Assembly (NCBI GenBank): GCA_021797025.1
Contig: JAKAAK010000089.1
Span: forward strand, 1 to 11,262
Reading direction: 5' to 3'
Source of the DNA: Thermoplasmata archaeon
GTDB taxonomy: Archaea > Thermoplasmatota > Thermoplasmata > Thermoplasmatales > Thermoplasmataceae
Length of the DNA stretch: 11,262 nucleotides
In this document: positions 1 through 6,151 of the stretch, in pieces
How the letters are laid out: each line of letters begins with the position of its first letter
Position numbering within the stretch: position 1 is the stretch's first letter
The notes under the pieces: model-generated
What the model was told of the DNA's origin: nothing
The model's input: only the letters and a program-made list of their open reading frames with translations
Database searches by the model: none
Made by a program: the position numbers and the translations under genes

Positions 1-1502
1 CAGGGAAATAATACAGCTTCAATAGAGCCATAATATTTCTATTATGGAAATTACGTGTAGAAATAAAGTATAAGTTTATATAGTAAATGCTTCAATAGAG
101 CCATAATATTTCTATTATGGAAATAAATCAATAACCCTTACAGCAAAACCCTTCCTTCTAGCTTCAATAGAGCCATAATATTTCTATTATGGAAATTGGT
201 GAAACGTGAAAATAAGGGAGATGATCTAAATGCTTGCTTCAATAGAGCCATAATATTTCTATTATGGAAATCAGCATTCGTTCAGCGGACAATCTACTCA
301 AGCAGTGTGCTTCAATAGAGCCATAATATTTCTATTATGGAAATACAAATGGGTGGAGATTGAAAAGATTCCACTTCCAACTGCTTCAATAGAGCCATAA
401 TATTTCTATTATGGAAATTTCACAATGCCAAGGATAGGTGCTTCAATAAATCCTGCTTCAATAGAGCCATAATATTTCTATTATTGAAATTCAATGAAAA
501 TGGGCGTTCCCTGCTACTTAATGAGATGCTTCAATAGAGCCATAATATTTCTATTATGGAAATTTACAAAAACCCTTATTCAATCAACCCAACAGATATC
601 GCTTCAATAGAGCCATAATATTTCTATTATGGAAATTGACTTCAGAAAAAACCAAGAGGGTGCTAAAATTTATTTTGCTTCAATAGAGCCATAATATTTC
701 TATTATGGAAATTGAAGAATGGAGAACCTCCTGATATGCTGGAGGAGAATGCTTCAATAGAGCCATAATATTTCTATTATGGAAATAAAAAGGAGGGTTT
801 AAATTTAGATAGAATGAGAGGGGCTTCAATAGAGCCATAATATTTCTATTATGGAAATTTATAATAAATGTTTCATTGGAAGAAGGTTTTAGCTTCAATA
901 GAGCCATAATATTTCTATTATGGAAATGATTTGATAGAAAATTTTAATCATTTCTATACAATTGCTTCAATAGAGCCATAATATTTCTATTATGGAAATT
1001 GTTAGTCGGCTACGTAGTCGGAGCTTATATTATAGCTTCAATAGAGCCATAATATTTCTATTATGGAAATTCACCAAGAATAAGACCTGTTACATTCAAA
1101 ATAAAAGGCTTCAATAGAGCCATAATATTTCTATTATGGAAATCAATTCCTTTAATCTATCTTCTATTTTTGCCATTTTGCTTCAATAGAGCCATAATAT
1201 TTCTATTATGGAAATATAACAAGGGCTACCAGCATTACACCGATTATTATGCTTCAATAGAGCCATAATATTTCTATTATGGAAATCCCTGCACTGCTTC
1301 CCATACTTTGCCCGATATATTGGCTTCAATAGAGCCATAATATTTCTATTATGGAAATGAAAATACATAGGAAACAATGAAGAAATAGGATATGGCTTCA
1401 ATAGAGCCATAATATTTCTATTATGGAAATAAAGATTGGATGAGATAGGAAAACCTATTCAGGAAAGCTTCAATAGAGCCATAATATTTCTATTATGGAA
1501 AT
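1..1502 (-). CRISPR. CRISPR array, 21 repeats of 36 bases, leader-proximal end at 1502
   Basis: Twenty-one repeats of 36 bases start on the plus strand at 16, 89, 161, 236, 309, 383, 455, 528, 601, 677, 751, 823, 892, 964, 1035, 1108, 1180, 1251, 1323, 1395 and 1467. They enclose 20 full spacers of 33-40 bases, all different. Bases 1-15 are the end of a further spacer, so the array continues left of the window. Twenty repeats are identical by eye; the one at 455-490 has a single change. I read the transcript on the minus strand for three reasons: the leader and cas2 lie on that side, the minus-strand repeat ends in ATTGAAGC (close to the ATTGAAAC/G end usual for type I repeats), and the variant repeat is then leader-distal. 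On that strand each repeat contains the hairpin CCATAATA-GAAA-TATTATGG, an 8-bp stem with a GNRA-type loop, followed by CTCT and ATTGAAGC. Csb2 is the likely processing enzyme, leaving the last 8 bases as the crRNA 5' handle. Confidence 0.98.
455..490 (-). repeat. Variant CRISPR repeat with one substitution
   Basis: This is the only repeat that differs from consensus: plus-strand base 485 is T instead of G. On the transcribed strand this turns the second C of the stem (CCATAATA) into A and breaks one G-C pair near the base of the hairpin. It is the 15th repeat from the leader among those visible. That fits the usual decay of older, leader-distal repeats, though repeats further left are intact. 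Confidence 0.95.
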
Positions 1503-1542
1503 GGCTATTTAAACATATATAATTAATATATCTAAATAGTTA

Positions 1543-1668
1543 TTAGTTTTACTGCTTTATAAATAGTATATATTTTTTCATATCGAGCATATGCCTGATC
1601 CATCCTGAAATGTTGGTATATACAAAGATAAATAAAAAATACATTTACTCTATTTCCAGTAAAACTAA
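1543..1668. repeat. Perfect 12-bp inverted repeat in the leader
   Basis: TTAGTTTTACTG at 1543-1554 is matched exactly by its reverse complement CAGTAAAACTAA at 1657-1668, with 102 bases between them. The match stops at both ends. The array-proximal arm sits one base past the likely TATA box. The arms are too far apart for a simple terminator hairpin and look more like paired protein-binding sites, either for a regulator or for anchoring the spacer-integration complex. The role is inference. Confidence 0.6.
1556..1563 (-). promoter_or_regulatory. Possible archaeal TATA box driving the CRISPR array
   Basis: The minus strand reads TTTATAAA here, a good match to an archaeal TATA box, with an A-rich stretch just upstream. 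A start about 25 bases downstream would fall near 1530, roughly 28 bases before the first repeat. That would give a short leader transcript followed by pre-crRNA. A TTTAAATA nearer the array (1506-1513) would place the start inside the first repeat and is less likely. Confidence 0.45.
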
Positions 1669-1795
1669 GCATTTTAGATTTTTCGAGTAACTCCCGTGTT
1701 TCAGTGCACACATAGTTGTTCGATAGACTTTTGATATTATAGATTAACATGGGGCCATTTATTAGCTATCAATAATAATTATTCCATCCTAACCT

Positions 1796-2077
1796 TTAAA
1801 CTATTACTGCTTTTCTGTCATGTGGTTTCTTTTTTATTCCAAGTGTTAAGAGGTTTTTATTTACATTCTTTCCTGCATTATATATTATTATGCTATCTTC
1901 GGATGGCTTAATCAATGCATAAATATCAGTAATCAAGATTTCCCTTTCTGTTGCAGATAATTCACAGATAAATATGGAATATTGAAGATGTGTACCGTAG
2001 CCAAGTAGGTAATTATGCACTTTGTTTAACCTCTTATTATCAGTAATATCATAGGCTATTATATAATAATTCCTCAT
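1796..2077 (-). CDS. cas2: CRISPR-associated endoribonuclease-fold protein Cas2
   Basis: Cas2, 93 residues, the normal length. It acts with Cas1 in spacer acquisition: a Cas2 dimer bridges two Cas1 dimers and sets the spacer length. The N-terminal strand YYIIAYDI carries the conserved Asp10, followed by the helix with KRLNKVHNYL and the segment GYGTHLQYSIFICEL typical of the family ferredoxin-like fold. The gene starts 4 bases after the cas4-cas1 stop and is the last cas gene of the operon; the leader and array follow. The start is supported by a clear GAGGT site 6 bases upstream. The nuclease activity reported for some Cas2 proteins is not needed for integration, so here it is best read as the structural partner of the Cas4-Cas1 fusion. 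Confidence 0.97.
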   Translation of the reverse strand: MRNYYIIAYDITDNKRLNKVHNYLLGYGTHLQYSIFICELSATEREILITDIYALIKPSEDSIIIYNAGKNVNKNLLTLGIKKKPHDRKAVIV

Positions 2078-2081
2078 TTAT

Positions 2082-3710
2082 TTACCTCGTATACATAGGA
2101 GTATATTGCTGAATCTCGCCATTTATATGCCTTGCAAGCAAACGTGCCTGTACTTCCATTGTACGCCTGTAACTGATTGTGTAACCGAATACCGGGTGCT
2201 GTATCAACGTATCCATTCTATTTTCATAGGCATTTAGAATTTTATTTTTAGCATTATTTTTAATAAACACTCCGTATTTTGTCACCTCAAAATCACCAGT
2301 ATCAACTATGTTTTTATTAACCAGCGATAATACCAGGGAATCCACTACTATAGGCCTGTATTCCTCCATTAAGTCAAGCGCCAGTGATGGTTTGCCATAT
2401 TTCATTTTGTGGTAAAACCCGATGTATGGATCCATGCCAACCGATATAATAGATACAACTATGTCTTTCAACAGTATAGAATAGAGGTATGATAATAATG
2501 AATTTACAGGGTCCCTTGGTGGCCGCCTGTTCCTGCTCTCTATATCAAAACCAATATTGCCTTTCAATAATTTATAAAATTCAGAAAAATATACACGTGC
2601 CGCGTTGCCTTCAATGCCGAGCAATTCAATTTCAGTTTTAGCCTGAAGTGCATCCTGTAATGACTCCTTTAAGATATCCAGCGAAATTGACTTTTTATTT
2701 TCTAAATTTCTCCGTATAATTGTTCTTGAATTCTTTATTTTATAGGAAACAATATTCCTTGCTATAAGGAGGCTCTTAACATCATCAGCCGCAGTTCTAT
2801 ACTGGTTTAACCTCAATGCTGAGTTTTTATTATAATTCCCCTGGGTAATGCCATAGTACCAGCCAGATAAGCTATAGTACAGAACAGGTATTTCCCTCTG
2901 CAGCAGTTCATGTACCAGTTGTGTGCTTATCTGTATATTCCCGAATAAAGATAAATTTGATATTTCTATAAGGTTTACCTCTGTTTTTGTCCCGTCCCTT
3001 GTGGTAATAATTAATCTGTTATTTTTCTTTGAAATGTATGAACCCTGTTCCTTTACATATACAGGATATTTATCATCCCTAGCAGGGTATAGTCTACGTA
3101 TTTCTTCTAAGTTCTTTCCAGAATATAGGTATGTTTCATCAGGCAAGCAAATGCCTGAAAGGGAACATCCAATGCATTTTGGGCTATCCTCCAGGGGGTC
3201 AGGTATTTTGCCAGCTTCAACTAACTGTTTCATTTCGTTTATTATTGAAACTGTCCTGGCTATAGCTTCACCGGAAATAGTGATTTTTATTCTCTTCTTA
3301 GTTTTAAAATAATACACATAACCATATGTACATTTATAACCATTGTCAAGTAAAAGCATTGCCTGGGCAACGGTCTGGTAAGTATCATTTTCCCAGGGCA
3401 ATCCGTTTTTCTGTTCATTTCCACTTTTATATTCATTCGGGATATACAACCCATCCTCGGAAGTTATAAGGTCAAATTTTCCTGTTATGCCATATTTTTC
3501 GCTGGACATTGTAACCGAGGTAGCATGCAGGTTTTTTGATGACTCATTTATTTCGTCTTTTTTATCCACATTTCTGTGTAAAAACCTTCCATGTATTGTA
3601 TCTTCTGAATCTATAAAGATATTGTCAACGTATTCGTACCAGAACAATCTCCTGCAATATAAATATTCATTTAGCATTCTCAGTGGGATGAGATCCTCAC
3701 TCACTATCAT
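2082..3710 (-). CDS. cas4-cas1: Cas4-Cas1 fusion, spacer acquisition nuclease and integrase
   Basis: One 542-residue protein joins Cas4 (about 1-195) to Cas1 (about 210-542). The Cas4 part has the four iron-sulfur cysteines (Cys19, Cys179, Cys182, Cys188) and RecB-like nuclease residues His45, Asp80, Glu93 and Lys95 (NEYKSG), plus the Gln motif YQTVAQA at 111-117. The Cas1 part has Glu367 in LGIEGNAARVYF, His434 in GFYH, and Asp446 within SLALDLMEEYRP. So both active sites look intact. Cas4 trims prespacers and selects the PAM, and Cas1 inserts them at the leader-repeat junction. Such fusions are typical of type I-G; the Geobacter sulfurreducens one has been studied and favours a TTN PAM. The frame is open to an ATG at 3782. 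I prefer the ATG at 3710 because MIVSEDLIPLRMLNEYLYC matches the usual Cas4 start, it overlaps csb2 by only 14 bases, and GGTG lies just upstream. Confidence 0.96.
   Translation of the reverse strand: MIVSEDLIPLRMLNEYLYCRRLFWYEYVDNIFIDSEDTIHGRFLHRNVDKKDEINESSKNLHATSVTMSSEKYGITGKFDLITSEDGLYIPNEYKSGNEQKNGLPWENDTYQTVAQAMLLLDNGYKCTYGYVYYFKTKKRIKITISGEAIARTVSIINEMKQLVEAGKIPDPLEDSPKCIGCSLSGICLPDETYLYSGKNLEEIRRLYPARDDKYPVYVKEQGSYISKKNNRLIITTRDGTKTEVNLIEISNLSLFGNIQISTQLVHELLQREIPVLYYSLSGWYYGITQGNYNKNSALRLNQYRTAADDVKSLLIARNIVSYKIKNSRTIIRRNLENKKSISLDILKESLQDALQAKTEIELLGIEGNAARVYFSEFYKLLKGNIGFDIESRNRRPPRDPVNSLLSYLYSILLKDIVVSIISVGMDPYIGFYHKMKYGKPSLALDLMEEYRPIVVDSLVLSLVNKNIVDTGDFEVTKYGVFIKNNAKNKILNAYENRMDTLIQHPVFGYTISYRRTMEVQARLLARHINGEIQQYTPMYTR
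2084..2088 (-). promoter_or_regulatory. Ribosome binding site of cas2
   Basis: The minus strand reads GAGGT 6 bases before the cas2 ATG, a strong complement to the 16S 3' end. It is the best ribosome site in the operon, in the last codons of cas4-cas1. It may let cas2 be translated on its own as well as by coupling. Confidence 0.75.
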
Positions 3711-5082
3711 CACCGGCAGGCATGAACAGGCCGAGTCCGTAATGCGCGTTGGAACCAATGGCAAATGGCCCTGAGATTTCATTTTTGAATATTAGTTTAA
3801 AGCCATACGCACCGTTTTCTGGCTCATCTTTCCTTGACCTCCTGTAATTTAACCAGTAATACTTCCTGCTATTCCTTTTAACATATTCTATAACTTCAAC
3901 TTTTTCTAATTCGATATTGCCAGATAACATACCATGGAATTTAAGCTCCTTAACCAGTTCATTGTACATCCACTGGTAGAAAGTTCCCTTATTTTTTTTA
4001 TAATGGCGTGAAAAAACAACAGGAGTAGCTGAAATCCAGTATCGTGTTTGTGGAAAATTTCTTAAATAATTATTATCGCTGTAATACCCAACCGGGGTCA
4101 ACTGGATTTTCCTTTTTTCCATATAAAGCGCATGTATACTCTCGATTACTCTAATTTCATCGGCATTGAGGTTTTCATTTCCCTTGAGCAATACATGATC
4201 TATTTTTCCATCCTTATCTAAGTCAAGTGGCAAAATATATATATGCCTGTGCCCCTTTAAAACTGTGCCATCATTCTTTCTTCCCGAGAATTTTTCGAAA
4301 TTATGCCCATACAATTTTATACCCTTTGATATTAACAACTTATGAATTTTATCAGATATTATCAACGTATCATAAATGGAGGGCAAATAAACTGAATTAA
4401 GTTCGTATATCACGCTTTTTAAATGACTTTCCTCATGATTTCTTATTCGTTTTCCGCTATCTATTGGGCCAGTGAAATCATACCGTACAATAGCCATTGT
4501 TCTGGGCAAATTGCTTTTTACTGTACTACTGGTCAATTGTTCCATATCTTTCAACCAGTTTATATCTACTTTTGTGGATACTGGAACGTAAAAACTCCCA
4601 TTTTCAGATGGCATAAAATTACATTTTACCTCTTCGTCAGTTAAAGACATTGATACCCATGACTCGCTTCTCCCGAGGAAATTTATTCCATTTAAAATTT
4701 TATTTAATATTGCACGGCTTTCCTCATCAATATCTATATTGTAAACAATGTAAAGCGGGCCATTAACGTATATGAAAGGATTGTAAATAAGTGACGATTC
4801 TGATAAGGCTATATTTGTACTGGTTTTCGTATTCATAAAGCTAACTGTGTATGATGATGTGTATTCTGGGATTTTATAGCATGGCGTGGTTTCAGTCAAT
4901 ATTGAAAAAACCCTGGCAACCTGTTCCTCACTGTAATCAGTTCTGCGGATCCATGAATCTATCATTGCCCGGTATAACCGGTAAATAGAGGGAGGCCACT
5001 CCGGTATATTTTCATTTACATTGTTTTCCCAGGGAGTTGCGCTATACCTGTTTGATTCAAATTTGATTTTAATCGTTATCAT
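3697..5082 (-). CDS. csb2: Csb2 (GSU0054 family), type I-G Cas5-Cas6-type crRNA-processing subunit
   Basis: Csb2 is the signature subunit of type I-G. It combines Cas5-like and Cas6-like roles, cutting pre-crRNA at the repeat and staying on the crRNA 3' end, as shown for Thioalkalivibrio sulfidiphilus. This copy has 461 residues. Family landmarks are RYSATPWENNVNENIPEWPPS (12-32, one substitution or so from usual), FLGRSESWV (135-143), GHRH (277-280) with DKDGKIDH (289-296), TPVVFSRH (353-360) and a glycine-rich C-terminal loop, GSNAHYGLGLF (443-453), as in Cas6 proteins. The histidines at 278, 280 and 296 are candidates for catalysis, but I cannot choose among them. Three ATGs at 5094, 5088 and 5082 are in frame. 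The last gives the normal family start MITIKIKF and a 14-base overlap with csb1, so translation is probably coupled. A start at 5181 would add an unlikely lysine- and arginine-rich extension. Confidence 0.94.
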   Translation of the reverse strand: MITIKIKFESNRYSATPWENNVNENIPEWPPSIYRLYRAMIDSWIRRTDYSEEQVARVFSILTETTPCYKIPEYTSSYTVSFMNTKTSTNIALSESSLIYNPFIYVNGPLYIVYNIDIDEESRAILNKILNGINFLGRSESWVSMSLTDEEVKCNFMPSENGSFYVPVSTKVDINWLKDMEQLTSSTVKSNLPRTMAIVRYDFTGPIDSGKRIRNHEESHLKSVIYELNSVYLPSIYDTLIISDKIHKLLISKGIKLYGHNFEKFSGRKNDGTVLKGHRHIYILPLDLDKDGKIDHVLLKGNENLNADEIRVIESIHALYMEKRKIQLTPVGYYSDNNYLRNFPQTRYWISATPVVFSRHYKKNKGTFYQWMYNELVKELKFHGMLSGNIELEKVEVIEYVKRNSRKYYWLNYRRSRKDEPENGAYGFKLIFKNEISGPFAIGSNAHYGLGLFMPAGDDSE

Positions 5083-6151
5083 TGTCATCGTCATTATCAG
5101 ATATTTCTTGACTTTCTTTATTGCCGTTTTTGTCCTTTTTATCCTTTTTCGGTGTGTAAGTGGCCTCGGTCGTAATTTCATAAGGGGAACCAGCGAATAA
5201 GTTCTTATTTTTACATTCTTCTATTAACTTCCTTACGCGACCTAAATAGTATGAACTGCCATTAATTTGATAGTCAGAATTTGTTGCGGTTAATGTGCCA
5301 TTAACTGTTAAATCACAGGCAGTCCTTAGTCTTAATCCACTCTCACAGAAACGTGTAATTTTATACATGGCCAGGTTTAATAATAATAGTTCCGCGGACT
5401 CATCAAGGCGATAACTTTTAAGCAAATTTACATCTATATTAAAATAAGCTTTTATTGAATCTGCCACATACTCTGTTCTTTGATAGGGCACATTGCCATA
5501 AACGTTTTTGGTATCTCCTTCCAGTTTAATAGTGCCACTGGGATCAAATGAATTGAATTTAGTTCCGCCTGATTCTGCTTCCTTTACATTCATAGCCTCA
5601 ATAAACGCGCTTAAAATTCTCGGAAACTTAACCCTCCCATCCTGGAAATTTGAAAGGAATGTGCCGTGTATAAGGGAATTAACGTCATAATAAAAGACAG
5701 CCTCCGAGGTTTTGTGCCAGTCAAGGTGTTTTCCTTTCCCATCATACCCGGAACGTTTGCCAAATTCATCCTTAAATTGTGGATTTTTAATAATAAAAGG
5801 GGAATTTAGCCTGTGCGCCTCTACCAGTGAACTTGTATCAATTTCCATTGCCTCTGTATCTTTGCTTTTCTTAACCTTGATATGGGCCAGAACATAAGAT
5901 AGACCATTAAGATCCTCATTAAGATACGGACCCTCATCTTTTAAACAGATTTTCTCTAATCTATTTGCCATGGATTGTGGCGATTCCACTAATATGTTCC
6001 TATCTCCCTTTGGTGTTTCATACACTGCTGCCCCGAGATTTGGAAAACCAGTAGGTTGAAATCTGTCACCCTGTATTGGTTTTAGCTCAATTTCCATCAA
6101 TAACTTATCCTGTAACCCATTAAAATCTGTTTCTGTAGCCAAATTAAACAC
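5069..6151 (-). CDS. csb1: Csb1 (GSU0053 family), Cas7 backbone subunit of type I-G
   Basis: Csb1 is the type I-G Cas7. Several copies line the crRNA to form the backbone of the surveillance complex. The 360-residue protein shows IQGDRFQPTGFPNLGAA (26-42), LVESPQSMANRLE (54-66), SSLVEAHRLNSPFI (107-120), RVKFPRILSAFIEAMN (173-188) and LRLRTACDL (273-281), all family hallmarks. The last 28 or so residues are unusual: a lysine-rich stretch from about 335 followed by a run of Asp and Asn up to the stop. The first codon is GTG at 6151, overlapping the csx17 stop by 8 bases. GGAG lies only one base before that GTG. A TTG three codons on (6142) would sit 10 bases from it and is a real alternative start. 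Confidence 0.95.
   Translation of the reverse strand: MFNLATETDFNGLQDKLLMEIELKPIQGDRFQPTGFPNLGAAVYETPKGDRNILVESPQSMANRLEKICLKDEGPYLNEDLNGLSYVLAHIKVKKSKDTEAMEIDTSSLVEAHRLNSPFIIKNPQFKDEFGKRSGYDGKGKHLDWHKTSEAVFYYDVNSLIHGTFLSNFQDGRVKFPRILSAFIEAMNVKEAESGGTKFNSFDPSGTIKLEGDTKNVYGNVPYQRTEYVADSIKAYFNIDVNLLKSYRLDESAELLLLNLAMYKITRFCESGLRLRTACDLTVNGTLTATNSDYQINGSSYYLGRVRKLIEECKNKNLFAGSPYEITTEATYTPKKDKKDKNGNKESQEISDNDDDNDND

Larger units (their letters stand above)
1503..1795 (-). promoter_or_regulatory. CRISPR leader between cas2 and the array
   Basis: This AT-rich, gene-free stretch lies between the cas2 stop and the first repeat, where the leader of a type I array belongs. It should hold the array promoter and the signals that direct Cas1-Cas2 to the first repeat. 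Visible elements are a TATA-like box (1556-1563), a perfect 12-bp inverted repeat (arms 1543-1554 and 1657-1668), a minus-strand T-run (1634-1639) that could end the cas transcript, and an 8-base direct repeat TCCATCCT (1599-1606 and 1783-1790). A 72-codon open frame (1532-1750, minus) overlaps it. I see no family resemblance or ribosome site for it and do not count it as a gene. Confidence 0.75.

Noticed and set aside
727..745. Hairpin CCTCC / GGAGG inside a spacer
   Set aside because: A 5-bp stem with a 9-base loop inside one spacer. It is explained by the captured sequence and not shared with others.
680..907. 75-residue minus-strand frame with repeated NRNIMALLK
   Set aside because: It lies wholly inside the CRISPR array. 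The repeated peptide is the translated repeat, in frame because spacer and repeat lengths happen to sum to multiples of three.
1003..1021. Direct repeat TAGTCGG, 12 bases apart, inside a spacer
   Set aside because: Consistent with a captured coding segment (reads LVGYVVGAYII, a membrane-like stretch); no sign of a separate element.
1183..1410. Second 75-residue minus-strand frame with the same repeated peptide
   Set aside because: Also a translated stretch of CRISPR repeats and spacers, not a gene.
1532..1750. 72-residue minus-strand frame between cas2 and the array
   Set aside because: It covers most of the leader, has no ribosome site or family resemblance I can see, and contains the inverted-repeat arms and the likely TATA box. 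A tiny unknown gene cannot be fully excluded.
3711..3782. N-terminal extension of cas4-cas1 from the ATG at 3782
   Set aside because: These 24 codons overlap the conserved C-terminus of csb2 in another frame, and the Cas4 family start fits the ATG at 3710.
5083..5181. N-terminal extension of csb2 from the ATG at 5181
   Set aside because: The extra 33 residues are a basic low-complexity stretch read out of frame from the csb1 tail, and the family start is MITIKIKF.
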